Source of the DNA: Oreocharis arfaki
Lineage: Eukaryota; Chordata; Aves; Passeriformes; Paramythiidae
Assembly (NCBI GenBank): GCA_013398015.1
Contig: VZRR01013723.1
Location: forward strand, 1-64,000
Direction of reading: 5' to 3'
DNA length: 64,000 bases
This document shows, in pieces, positions 48,488-60,300 of the stretch (positions are counted from its first letter, which is position 1; each line of letters opens with the position of its first letter). The position numbers and the translations under genes were made by a program. Below the pieces are notes generated by a model. That model did not search any database. It saw only the letters and a program-made list of their open reading frames with translations, and was not told the DNA's origin.

Positions 48488-48772
48488 GGAATCATAGAAT
48501 TGTTAAGCTTGAAAATGTCCTTTAAAATCATCAAGTCCAACCATCAACCCAGCGCTGCCAAGTCCACCGCTAAATCATGTCCCTAAGCACCACGTGTTTT
48601 AACACTTCCAGGGATAGCGACTCCACCACTTCCCTGGACAGTCTGTTCCAATGCCTGGCCACCCTTCCACAGTGGAGGAATTGTTCCTCATATCCAGTCT
48701 AAACTTCCTGGTGCAACCTGAGGCCATTCCCTCTCACCCTGTCCCTTGTTACCTGGAAGTCATAGATCAGTC
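48488..48772 (-). mobile_element. CR1 LINE 3' fragment, minus strand
   Basis: Begins with the reversed tail AATCATAGAATTGTTAAGC and continues 'aaaatcatcaagtccaacc', 'taaatcatgtccctaagcac', 'gactccaccacttccctgga', 'gtctgttccaatgcctggcc', 'atatccagtctaaacttcct' and 'gaggccattccctctcaccc'. About 285 bp, 5'-truncated. Same 3'-end group as the copies at 27.3 and 51.1 kb. Confidence 0.93.
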
Positions 48773-49044
48773 CCCTACTGCCACTGCATGTCAGAGGGGG
48801 TCCAGGCTGATGGATAGAATGGGAACACTGGAAAACCCAAGTTTTAATCCAGGAGCAATTAAATGGAGTTCCACCAAGTGTGCTCAGACTTTCTGTTTAA
48901 ACACAGCCAATACCACACTGCTATAAAGTTAACAATTATTATTATTCCCATTATAAAGGTGGGAAAAGTGAGGTACAAAGACTGAGAGCTTCATCTGTGC
49001 CCACAGAATTGTGGTTTTTGTCAGCACTCAGGGACTGACAGCAT
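48773..49044. other. Short unique spacer between two CR1 copies
   Basis: Nothing recognised beyond a short ATT-rich run near 48935. Confidence 0.6.
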
Positions 49045-49243
49045 CAATCACAGAATTAAAGAATCATAAAATGGTTTGGCTTGAGAAGAACCTTAAAGAT
49101 CATCCAAGTTCAGGCCCTCTGCTATGGGCAGGGATGTCTTCCACTGTCTCAGGCTGCTCAGAGCCCCATCCAAATAGGCCTTGGACACTTCCAGGGGTGG
49201 GGCATCCACAACATCTGGACAACCTGTGCCAGGGTTTTCATAA
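49045..49243 (-). mobile_element. CR1 LINE 3' fragment, minus strand
   Basis: Reversed tail with two octamer-like units (ATCACAGAATTAAAGAATCAT), then 'aaaatggtttggcttgagaa', 'accttaaagatcatccaagt', 'gggcagggatgtcttccact' and 'cttggacacttccaggggtg', stopping after 'caacctgtgccaggg'. About 200 bp. The frame at 49081-49302 (plus) is an antisense shadow of it. Confidence 0.92.
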
Positions 49244-51061
49244 ATATTATGTCATCTCCTGCAACAGAGGAAGAGATATATCTAAATTACAGGACTTTGT
49301 GAAGACGACATGCTTCTAAAAGCATCTTCAATTCAGCATTTTCCACAATGAGTAAACAGTGAGGGAGGATTCTCCTTTACAGGAATGAAGACCCCCTTCA
49401 CAGAGACCAGCAGGCACATGGTGCCCTGCCCAAACTGCTCTTGTGCAGTGTGCAAAGGGACTTGTCACCTCCTCCCCTCTGAAAACACACTGCAGCAAGT
49501 GAGTATTTCGAGTTCTACCCTTTCTGAGCTTGTGTGATATCTGCTATGGGAAAGCTGTCAGGTCAGCCCATTGTGCATCCTCCACCTCTACTCTCTGAAA
49601 CTGGAGAGGAGAAAACCCAGGTGTGTAGAGGGATGGCCTCTGCACACCCCATGAGATCACCCAGCTGCCATCACCCTTCCCACACCAGCAGAGCTGAGAG
49701 GCTCACCAAGGACCTGAGCCACCCCACAGGCCCTTTCACCAGGCAGATCCAACACCACAAAAATATCCCTTGATGAGCAAGATTAAAATATCAACACTGT
49801 GCCCTGGGAATAAAATGTTGGATGCACAGCTGGTGGGGAGGGAAGCCTTGGGGTGGGAGTGCACCCGTGCTCTGCCTGAATCCAGCTCTGCAGAGCTCCC
49901 CTCTCCTTGTAATTAATCCCTGCCTCATTCAGTGCTGTAGAGTGGACATTCACCTAAACCCATTAATAAGCTAAGGGATTCGAGCATGAGTTTAATATTA
50001 AATTCACAGTTAAACGTTCTGCTGAATGGAAATGGAGCCAGAAATTGGCTTATGTGCTTTGCTGAGTAGGAACAGCTTGCAGCAGCACGGCATCAGTGGC
50101 AGGGGGAGATTACTCTGTGAGGATGATTCACTCCACTCAAGCCCAGACAACCCTGAGCTCCACCAGCCACATCCCACCCTGCCTGTAAAGAGACTTGAGA
50201 ACACGAGAGGCTTGAATTGAGCAATGATGCATACGATGAGTGCTGCCAGAAGACACCCAGGATGTGAGAACAACAGATGCAGAGAGGTTCACTGCAGAGC
50301 ATCCCTCCCTAGGGGATCTGCACGAACCTGCAGAAAAGCTGCACGAGGGGAGCAGTGACCTTATGGAACTGATGGGCAGCAACTGAGTCAAACCACCAGC
50401 CCCTCAGCCAGCTCCACTTAGGAGCACTTGTCTACACTACAAAGCCTTTACCAGCAGCTAAATTGGCTGATTTATGTCGGAAGACTCAGCTTATATTTGG
50501 AGGGGGGGTGATTTGGAAGATTTATCTTAATGTTCTCCCTGAATGAAATAAAGCTGTGTTCTTCTGCTGGTCTAAATTCTGCTTACTCTGCTTACTTTCC
50601 TGATCTACCTAATCTGGTTTGGGAAATAATCTCTTTTACCCTAAAAAAATGTCAGCTTGGCTGAGGAGACTGATGCAGTGGCAAACACATAAAGAGGTGA
50701 ATCTAGGAGGGGAAAAAAAAAAAAAAAAAAAAAAAAAGGGGAGGGAAAATTGTGAAAAAAAAAAAAAAGGNCAGGAAATTTGTGATAAAAAACAGGCAAG
50801 GAAAACAGGGAAGGAAAGGCTTCCCAATGGTAAATCGTTTTTGTTACAGGCAAAACCCAGAGGAAGAAGAACTGAGCAACTTATCACAGAAAGAGTCATG
50901 CTAAAAGCCTGTCACAGACAGAGTTTACATTAATGGATGAATAAAAGACATCAAGAAAGGTGTAAAATATTGCCCTGAAGGACACATCCTTTACAGAAAT
51001 GGCCAGGCTCTGGAGGACAGAGCAATTGGGGATGAGAAGGAAATAGTGAGACCTAAATCAT
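49244..51061. other. Unique non-coding stretch
   Basis: No gene supported; frames are 104 codons or shorter, and the longest depends on the poly-A tract at 50713-50768. One undetermined base at 50771. Confidence 0.6.
50713..50768. repeat. Poly-A tract with interruption
   Basis: Twenty-five A at 50713-50737, a G-rich spacer, then fourteen A at 50755-50768, followed by an N at 50771. It may be poorly resolved in the assembly. No retrocopy is recognisable upstream. Confidence 0.9.
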
Positions 51062-52890
51062 GGAATCACAGAACAGCGTAGGCTGGAAAAGACCTCTAAG
51101 ATCATCAGGTCCAACCATTAACCCAGCATTGCCAAGGCCACCACTAACCCACGTCCCCAGGCACTGCACCTACACATCCTTTAAATACCTCCAGGGATGG
51201 TGACTCCACCACTTCCCCAGGTAGCCTGTTCCAATGCTTGACCATCAAGAAAATTTTCCTAATATCCAAGCTAAACTTCCCCCTGGCATAACTTGAGGTC
51301 ATTTCCTCTCCTCCTGTCATTTGTTGCCTGGGAGAGGAGACTGACCCCCACCTGGCCACACCGTCCTGTCAGGGAGTTGTGGACAGTGAGAAGGTCCCTC
51401 CCGAGCCTCCTTTCCTCCAGACTAAACACCCCCAGCTCCTTCAGCACTTCCTGATCAGACTCGTGCTCCAGACCCTTCCCCGGCTCCACTGCCCTCCTCT
51501 GGACACGCTCCAGCCCCTCAATGTCCTTCCTGCATTGAGGAACACTCCTGCCCAGCTTAGGGTCATCTGCAGACTGACTGAGGGTGCCTCAATCGCCTCA
51601 TCCAGACAATTAATAAAGATATGGAATAGAACTGGCCCCAGTACTGAGCCCTGGGGAACCCTGCTCATGCCTGGTCACCAGCTGGATGTAACTCCATTCC
51701 CACCATCTCTGGACCTGGCCATCCAGCCAGTTTTTAGCCCAGCGAAGAGTGCACCTTCCCAAGCCATTTTCTCCTGGAGAATGCTGTAGGAAACGACATC
51801 AAAGTCTTTACTGAAGTCCAGTAAAGACAACATCCACAGCATTTCCCTCACCTGCTGAGCAGGTCACCTGGTCACAGAGGATCAGGTTTGTCAAGCACAA
51901 CCTGCCTTCCCCAAACCCATGCCAGCTGGACCTGATCCCCTGGTTGTCCTGCACATGCCACATGACATCACTTGGGATGATTTGCCTCATGACCTTTGCA
52001 GCACCGAGGTCAGGCTGACAGACCTGTAGTTCTCAGGGTCCTCCTTCTGGTCCTTCTTTTAGCTGGATGGCACATTTACTGACTTGCAGTCAACTGGGGC
52101 TTCTTCAGCTAACCAGGACTGCTGGTAAACAATGGGAAGTGGCTTGGAAAGCTCCCTCAGCACCCCTGGATGAATCCTGTACAGACCTGTGTATGTCTGT
52201 ATGTCTTGTAGTAGGTTGCTGATGGTTTCCCCTTGGATTATGGGTCTTCATGCTGCTCCCTGTCAGCGTCTTCCAAATCAGGGTACCCAGAGAACAACTG
52301 GTCTTACTACTAAAGACTGAGGCAAAGAAGGCGTTAAGTATTTCAGCCTTTTCCTCATCCTTTGTTTCTTTGTTTCTCCCCGCTTCCAGGAAAGGATGGA
52401 GATTCTCCTCAGCCCTCCTCTGGTTTCTAATGTATTTATAGAAACAATAATTATTGTCTTCTCCAGCAGTAGGCAGGTTAAGTTCTAGTTGGGGTTTGGT
52501 CCTGATTTTCCCTCTGCATCCTCATGACCTTGCAGTCCTGCTGGGTTGCCTGCACCTGCTTTCAAAAGTCATAAATGCTCCTTTATTCCCTGAGTTCCAG
52601 CCAAAGCTCTCTGCTCAGCCAGGCCAGTCCTTCCTCCCCTCTGGCTCATCTTTTGGCACATGGGGATGGATGGTCTGCTCCTGCTGTGCCTTCAGGATTT
52701 CCTTCTTAAGAATTTCTGTGCCTTCCTGGGCCTCTTTGACTTCAGGACTGCCTCCCAAGGGACTCTGCCAACCAGACTCCTAAACGGGCCCGAGCCTGCT
52801 CTCTGGAAGTCCGAGGTGGCAGTCCTGCTGATCCCACTCCCTACTTCTCCAAGAACTGAAAACTCCACTATTTCACGGCTGTGATTAAAG
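51062..52890 (-). mobile_element. CR1 LINE with decayed ORF2, minus strand, internally deleted
   Basis: The largest transposable element in the window. The left end carries the CR1 3' tip (AATCACAGAACAGCGTAGGC, then 'tggaaaagacctctaagatc'), and sequence continues rightwards (5' in the element) through the ORF2 C-terminal region into the reverse-transcriptase domain. It is about 1.8 kb, against roughly 4.5 kb for a full CR1, so the 5' UTR, ORF1 and most of the endonuclease are missing. The right boundary is uncertain. Clear CR1 similarity ends near 52890, but the minus frame stays open to 52979. Confidence 0.92.
51441..52890 (-). pseudogene. CR1 ORF2 reverse-transcriptase remnant
   Basis: In full CR1 this gene encodes an apurinic-like endonuclease plus reverse transcriptase that copies the element's RNA at the insertion site. 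Here only the linker and RT part remain, broken by several stops and frameshifts. Landmarks on the minus strand, from 5' to 3': EFSVLGEVGSGISRTAT (about 52860-52810); ILNAFFASVF-like segment near 52330; NYRSVSLTSV near 52000-52040; HVQDNQGIRSSWHGF near 51920; catalytic motif A DFSKDFD at 51798-51818; VPQGSVLGPVLFHIF near 51620-51660; and the ADD box at 51562-51570, preceded by Ser where Phe or Tyr is usual and lying in a different frame from VPQGS. After 'ADDPKLG' the sequence jumps to 'KDIEGLERVQRRA', a segment that in intact CR1 lies much further on, which implies an internal deletion. Inactive. Confidence 0.88.
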
Positions 52891-53852
52891 GATCTTGCTG
52901 AAATTTGCCAAGCATCTTTTGCAGTATTTAAAGTCCTAACTGAAATAGCCCCCAGGAAGTGCGAGTGGGCTCCAGCCAACCTCTGAGCCAGGCAGCTGGA
53001 GCTGTGGGGAGCAGGAATCTCCTGAGCACAGGAACTGGCACCAGCGAGGTGCCTTCAGGGCCAGACCAAGCCTTGGGGGAAGGCTGTTCTTGCAACTTCA
53101 CTGAGCTCTTTGTGCAGCTGTGCAGAGCTGGGATCAGGGAAAGGGGCAAGGGGTCCATCCAGCAGGGGATATTCTGAGAATAAGATGACCAGTGAGCAAG
53201 AATTGTGTTTCACAGAAAAAAAAGGAGAAAAAAAGAGGATTTCAACACTTGTTCCCCACTCCAGCAGGAATTCAATTTTGGATAGCCCCAACATGAGGAG
53301 AGGAGGGAGGAGAAGGGAGTGGGGGAAAGGATGAGGGGGAAATGTGGAGAAAGCTGGAGACGAGTGCCTGAGGCAGCTTGGGCTGGGGCAAAGCCAGCAT
53401 GCCTGAGGTCAGACGTGGGGAGCACTTAATCCTCAGCAGGGCTGCTCACTTCCTCACTGTTTAAAAAAAAATACATCTATTTACAGGACCTCTCAGGGAA
53501 GGGAAGTTCTGTGAATCAGTGTCTGACTATTAGCTGGTGACCCAGATGAAGGCATTAGCAACTTGGAGTGCCCCTTTCACGTCGGCTCCCCAGGCATCCT
53601 GTGAGCTGTGTGCCATTAGAGCCAACCTCACCTGACCTTGCATCACTGCCACGTTGACACAGCACAAGTAATGTCTCTTACAGACCTCAGCTGACCTCAG
53701 GGGCCTTTGCTTCCTGTCTTGAAACTCTTCTTTCAAGGTCCTCAGCTTGTTGCAGGGCAAAATCTTTCAGCTTCATGTTAGGAAGCTCCTCAGAAGGAGG
53801 TATTTTCTCTCCATGCCTCACTGTCCTTGGAGCTTCTCACAGCAACCAAGTC
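52891..53852. other. Unique stretch beside the CR1
   Basis: No gene supported. A nearly pure purine tract (AG-rich on plus) runs from about 53293 to 53355. The first 90 bp may still be CR1-derived. Confidence 0.55.
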
Positions 53853-54145
53853 AGAATCATAAAATCATAGAATGGTTTGGGGTGGAAGGGACCTTAAAGA
53901 TCATCCAGTTCCACCCCCCTGCCATAGGCAGGGACACCTTCCACTATCCCCGGGTGCTCAGAACCCCATCCAACCTGGCCTTGGACACTTCCAGGGATGG
54001 GGCAGCCCCAGCTTCTCTGGGCAACCTGTGCCAGGCCCTCACCACCCTCACAGGGAAGAATTTCTTCCTAAAATCTAATCTAAACCTGCCCTCTTTCAGT
54101 TTAAAGTTTCGACTCTCTTTCAGTTTGAAGTTCATACCCCAAGGT
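53853..54145 (-). mobile_element. CR1 LINE 3' fragment, minus strand, with internal 24-bp duplication
   Basis: Well-preserved reversed 3' end: two octamer tail units (AATCATAAAATCATAGAATGG), 'ggaagggaccttaaagatca', 'cataggcagggacaccttcc', 'cttggacacttccagggatg', 'gaagaatttcttcctaaaat' and 'taaacctgccctctttcagt'. The minus frame 53944-54135 keeps the ORF2 C-terminus (VRVVRAWHRLPREAGAAPS). A 24-bp tandem duplication occurs at 54091-54138, so FKLKE appears twice. Confidence 0.95.
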
Positions 54146-57100
54146 CTCTTTCATTACATAATTGCTCTGCAGAGCACCCCAAAATATATCCTACGAGTTT
54201 CCAAGACCTATGGATTGCCAAAGGGAACTTTGAAGGCTGCCCACCTCCTGCTAGGTATCAAAGAAGCTCCTTCTTTTCCCCTCTGAGCTTCCATGAAGCT
54301 CTGCAGTGCTTGTCCCAGGCTGAGGGGTCACATCTGAATCCAGGCTCTGCCAGTGGTGCCTTCCCTGTGCTCCACAGCCCTGACCCCAGGCCAGGGAAAC
54401 TTGGGGTTCAGTCAGGTGCAGCTTCCCTGAGTTCCTCATCCCTTCCACCAGGAAAATCCTCTGAACTTGTGAATTAGAAGCCCTTGTGAATTAGGTAAGT
54501 CCTAGGTTTTCTCGACGGCCTCTTCCAAAGTGCCAGCCAAAGGCATCCCTGGGGGATGAGCAGGTCGGTCCAGCCCAAGGGAGCGTGGGCCGCAGGGGAA
54601 GGTGACGTCTGAGTCTGTGGAAACGACAGAGAAATTTCACCATTTGAGAGGTTTCTGGTGAGAATTCAGCGCCAGGAGGCACATTTGTAAGGGCACCCGG
54701 AGGGGTTTTCAAAAGATCCCGCTCTCCCAATGCATTTATTTCAGTGGAGACTGGGGACCAAGGGGTTTCCCAGAGCCCCATTGCTCTCCCCTGCCAGGAC
54801 AAAGCTGAGCTGAGCCATCACCCTCACGCTGTTGCCTCTCCATTGCATAAGCCACAACCCATGGCCCAGTGTCTGTGCAGCTCTACCCCATCACCCTGGC
54901 CCAGTGCCACCTTGAGGAGGACACAGAGCACCTGGTTTGCATGAAAGCTGCTTTAGTAACATTAACCCATCCAAAGCTGTGTCATCTGGTGGATGAGATG
55001 CAGCAAAGGGATTCAAAGCAGCAGCTCAATGTCTTGTGCTGCGTGGTTGTGATGGATTTGGGTCAGTGCTAAGTGTCCTGAAAGTTGACTTATGATCTCA
55101 TTGAGCCACGGCCTCCACTACTTCGGAAATTTGAATAACATTTCCAGAAGTACCTAAGTGCTCCTGATATATTTCACTGCCAAAATTCCATTTGTTTCAT
55201 TCCCTCTTCTTCCTCCCACTTTCCCCCCTTATTCCCATTATAGTTTCAGGAGTAAAGAAATGTTGTCAGTGTCACAAATAGCTCTGAAATCATTTGCATA
55301 CAGCTTTTTTGGTTTGGTTTGTTTTTTTGGTTTTTTTTTTACTATTTTTTACTTCAGTCCTCTCAAGGCCTTCACATACACACACCTCTTTTCGTTATCT
55401 CTACAGTCACCATGGATGCAACACAGATGGGCTTGGAAAACACAAGTTTTGATAATTTTCAATGGGAAATAGATTTCCCTGTTTTGTTTCTGCTTTTTCT
55501 TTTCTGCTTTGGCCACTGGAGTCCTGAGACCTTATCCTCCTCCTCCTTCTTCTTGTTCTCCTCCCACAGCAGGGCTTTAACAGGAAAAGAGACCTAAATT
55601 TAAGGATATTTATGCAAATTATAGGATATAACCCATACAGCAGGAAAGCTGCTGACATGCTTCCACGGCATGGGCAACTGTCCTTGGTGGGGAAAAGGAG
55701 ATTCTGAACTAATGGGAGAGCTTTAGGGTTTGCACCTTCGTTTTCTGACTATAGAGTTTAGGAGTGCTTGGGGATTTACATTAATAATAAACAGAGAAGG
55801 CCAAAATGCATGTCTGTGCATCTGGGAGAGACAGGGAATGTGGACACCCAGAACTTGTTTCCTTGTTGTGCCAAATCTTCGTTAGGTTGAAGCAAATGGA
55901 GATATTTCCACAGGCTTCATCCAGATGGTAATTTAGGGTTTTTTCTGGAAGAGGTTGTCCCTGTGGAAGGAGCACTATTGCACACTCAGGACTGACTGAG
56001 TCCTTTTTATAGCTGCTTCTTGTTTATAAGCAAAAGTACTTACATTAACGTTGCAAAAACAAATAGTCTAATGTTATTGCATTTTAAGGGCACATTAACT
56101 TGACAGAGCAGCCAGGTTTGTTGACTAAAATGATTTGCACAACTCTGAGGCCACTAAACAAGCATTTCTCAATGTCTCAGCAGCAGTTCAACAGGAGCAG
56201 AAGCTAAAAATGCCACAGCTCAACAAACAGTTCTGTGTTCTGCTGTTGATAAATACATCATGCTTCTTTGCAATTAGGACTTTCAGAGTTGTTTTAAAGG
56301 GGGAAAAAAAAAGCAACCCAAACAACAAAAATCAACAAACAAGCCGTAATTAAATAAATAACATGAATGATTTCTAAGTGCATACTGTCCTCTTTCCCTC
56401 CTTCCATTTCCTTCATATTTCTCCATCACAACTGCTCAACAAATCATCTGCAGTTTGCCCAGGATTCCCTAATTACCTTCAAACCAGCTGCTGGCTGGCC
56501 AAGAGGCAACCCCTGGGGTGGCCCGTTCAGCACAGCAGCCCTTTGCTGGCAGGGACAGGTCACTCCAGGTGTCAGGAAACTCCTTTTACACAATTTGACC
56601 ATCCAAGGTTGCCTGAGGAACACAGAATGCCCTCCACCAGCAGGTGTTTTGATGGGAGGTGAGCGTGTTCACACCACATGGACAAGGTAAGCACCTCCTG
56701 GGGCCAGCCCTAAGACCAAGAGCCTACACATGGCCATGGAGCCTTCTGTGGAATTCCAGTCACAGAGGCACCCCCTGATCTGTCAAGCTGGAGTGGGAAT
56801 AGGTCCCTGTCAAAGGTTGTCATCCATTGGAGCTCAGTCAGGGTCTCTACCAGCTCCCCAGAGGGAAGTGTCTGGGTGCCTTGCCAAGGGAGCCCTACAA
56901 AGTGGAGATAGCTCCTCATCAAACCAGGCAAAAGGGAGCAGAGAAACTGAACTGAGGAAAACAGTGTTCTGGCAGACATCCAGTACCCAGCACAGTCAGT
57001 CAAGGGACTCATTAACAAGGCCATTACTTGATTCCTTTACATCTGGCAAAACTCCCACAAAAGACGCTGTTCAACCAAAAGCCCACTTGGTTTTTGGAAC

Positions 57101-57168
57101 TGGAGGATAAAATTCAAAGTCTTCCATCATACAAAGGTCAAGCAAGGTGACCTCAAAATCAGAGGATC
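54146..57168. other. Unique non-coding stretch
   Basis: No gene supported; frames are 126 codons or shorter without a recognisable domain. A T-rich low-complexity patch lies at 55305-55350. Confidence 0.6.
55305..55350. repeat. T-rich low-complexity patch
   Basis: T runs with GG interruptions (TTTGGTTTGGTTTGT and similar), no regular period. Confidence 0.8.
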
Positions 57169-57350
57169 ATCACAGAATCATGGAATGGTTTGTGGTGGAA
57201 GGAACCTTAAAGATCATCCAGTTCCAACCCCCTGCCATGGGCAGGGACACCTTCCACTATCCCAGGTTGCTCCAAGCCTTGTCCAACCCGGCCTTGAACA
57301 CTTCCAAGGATGGAGCATCCACAACTTCTCTGGGCAACGTGTTCCACTCG
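57169..57350 (-). mobile_element. CR1 LINE 3' fragment, minus strand
   Basis: Reversed tail (ATCACAGAATCATGGAATGG), then 'ggaaggaaccttaaagatca', 'cagttccaaccccctgccat', 'gggcagggacaccttccact', 'gccttgaacacttccaagga' and 'tctctgggcaacgtgttcc'. About 180 bp and close to the usual consensus, so one of the younger-looking copies here. Confidence 0.95.
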
Positions 57351-60300
57351 TGAAGGATTTAAAAACATCAAAGACTATGAAAGCAATAATTTAAAAGATC
57401 TGAAAAGCTTTTGTCTCTGCCAGAAGTGTTGGAGAGGGAGAATTGGAAAGTGTGCTCTGCAGCTGGACTCCAGGCAGGGAAAATACCAAGCAGCACTACA
57501 CTGTGCTGCCTGTTTTGGTAATTTCTGTGGCCATGGTTGCCAAACAACAGAGATCCTCACTGATGTGCTGACCTCCAGCAGGCCTGGTGCAGCACGAACG
57601 CAGCCAGATTTCACAGCTCCAGAGAGAGATGAGAACCAGTGGTTTATGTCATCCAGTCACATAAAACATAAATATGTCCTAATGGAGGCATGCAAAGTAC
57701 TTGCTTCACTTCCTCTCCTAAGCCAGCTGAGAATATGTTTTGCTGCTGCAGTAAACATGGCCAAACCGCTGCATGTCACGTTTCAGGCACACATCTTCCA
57801 CCATTCACAGCCTGTCTGCTCCCTCGGTTTTCCTCATTTTCTCTGTAAGGTAGCAAGAAAGCCTCACTGTAAGGAGACAGACGTCTCACAGACTTGATTC
57901 TCACTTGGGCCCTTCCATGCATGTTCATCACACAGATCTCTCCTGCCATAAGAAGAGGGCTGGTCTCTCGCCTGCGATATGATCATTTGCCAGAAACCAT
58001 TTTAAATAGAGCAGACAATGAGCCTGTTACTTAGAAGTGTTTTTCTGATAATTATGTTCTGTCATCCTGAGCCAAAGTGATGTAACATCTGTGCTCAAAC
58101 AGTTCCTGCCCAGATGCTGCCCGAGCCCCGTTTTCCCTGCAAATATTCGGTGAACAGTGAAAGATGGAGAAGGAAAACACTGCTTGGAGTCACACTGGCA
58201 GTATTTCCACCATGCAGGAAGAAGGCCATGAGCTGAACCCTCTTTACATAAACACCAATAGGGGATAAGTCAGCACTCTTGAAATCAGAGTGTCACCTTA
58301 TTTCAACATCAAACTAAAGCTTGATGTGAAAGTTCAGCCAGAGCTGAGTCTGGCTCCACGATTTATAGTATTTATCTAACTTAGGAGCCAGCATGATAGT
58401 AAAATGTCTCAGTTGTCTCTTTAATCTGGATAGTTTATATCCAAAATTGCATTTAATAGTTTGAGGATGGGAAGGAGGGCAAGTCACAGTTTGGACCAGG
58501 TTTTATTGGTTGCACAGGAAACTGCCTCTGGGGAACTTATTGGGGAGCAAGATCCAGAGAGAGACTCCAGAACAGGGATGAACTCTGGCCTTGGAGGCCA
58601 GGGGAGAGGCAGGAGAGGGGTGGGGAGGGAGAAGCATGTGCATACAGAAGGGCAAAGGCACTTGGAATTTCCCAAAAAATGTATGCTACAGGGCAGGAGG
58701 CTCAAATGAGGAGGGCACAGGCCAAGCTTGGCACAGGAGACAGCTCAATCCTGCTGCCCTGGGACGAGACAGGAATTTATCCACAGGCAACACACTCTGC
58801 CTGCACTGCTCACCTTCCCCCTGCTCCTTCCCTTTGTGCCTGAGGACACTGCACATCTCCTCTGCCAGGGCTACAGCCCAGACCCCAGGGGCCAGGCTTC
58901 AAACTGTGGGAACACACTCCCTGCTGGGGGCTGTGAAACGGGATCCTGCCACCGCAGCTGGAGGGACTGATCCCTGCTTCCAGAGAGGCTGCTGAGGGGC
59001 CAGATGGGCATAGAGGGAACTCCCCCAGATGTTCAGCGCCTGGCTACTGAGCCACACAGATCTCCTCATGTAAAGGTCACTGTTATTTTAGGTTCATTAA
59101 TAAAATTATCTTAGACTGGGCTGAAAGCCGCTTCACTATGGAATTATATCCGAATCCTCTTCAGTTTGGGAGTTGGGGGGCAGCAAGCAAAATCCCAACA
59201 ATGTGCAAAATTCCCCTCTGAGACACACAGCTATGGACCCGTACTTTTAAATATCAATTTTGCATGTTATCTGGAATGGAAACACGCATTTACACACGCA
59301 TGTGTATAAAACCCAAGAGACTTTTTCTAAAGATGTTGACGTGTGGCAGGAAGTTGTCCCACGTCCCTTCAGTCAGGGCTCTGAAATGCCTCTCTTGGCC
59401 AGGTGGTATTCCCTGCCCTTCTCCGCTGATGTATGAGAATTGATGGAAGTTTGTGCTTGCCCAAGAGCTGAGCCCCTCGGGAATTTCCAAGGAATTTGTG
59501 CTGCCCTCCTCACACAGACTCAGCAAGGGATGGAGCTGCCACAGACGAGACTGGGGGAGGCGAGGCCAGGTGACCCCATGGCTGGAGTGCTGCTGTGTTA
59601 GGTACAAATAAAGCCAGGCTGTCACCCAGAGGGTGCTGCAGCTGAAGCTTTTGGGTGCAGTATCAGGCCTGGCACATCCCAAACCAGCCATAGGTCCCAA
59701 CACAGATGTGCTGTGGGTGGCACAGGCACAAAGGTGCGCTTGGACCAAAACCACGTCCACCCACAGCTGCCGTGGTGAACACCTCAGCTCCTTGGGATGC
59801 TGAGAGGAGCTAATGAGGCCTGAAGCTCTGCTTTATCCCTTTGCTTGGTCTTGGCTCTCCAGAGCCAAGATCTTCTCCAGGACACCGTGACAAATACCTT
59901 GTCTAATGGCTCCCCCTGAAAAGCCAGGATTTTCTGCGTCATCGCCAGACAGTCTCGGAGGCAGACCCGAGTGATTCGAGCAGCAAGCAAATGCCAGAAA
60001 GGGGATGATTTCACTGCGTTATTGAACACATATTGGGCAGATAAGCCTAGCAACAGGGCCCCTGTCTGCAGGCTGACTCCCAGCCATCAGCCACTGCTGT
60101 GGCTCCCTGTCATTCAACTGCATGAATAAATAAATGAACTCCTATAGCTTTTCTGCAATAAGCAGAATATTAGCAGTGGCTCTCAAGACGGCCTTTATCA
60201 AAGGAAGCAGCATTTATGCCGGAGAAATCGATCTAAAAATAAATTATTATCACTCATGTATACATAGAAATACCAAGGGCAAGATATGACTTTCTATAAT

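Noticed and set aside
58595..58630. G-rich patch with several GGGG tracts, possible G-quadruplex
   Set aside because: Irregular spacing within a generally purine-rich area; too weak to list as a feature.
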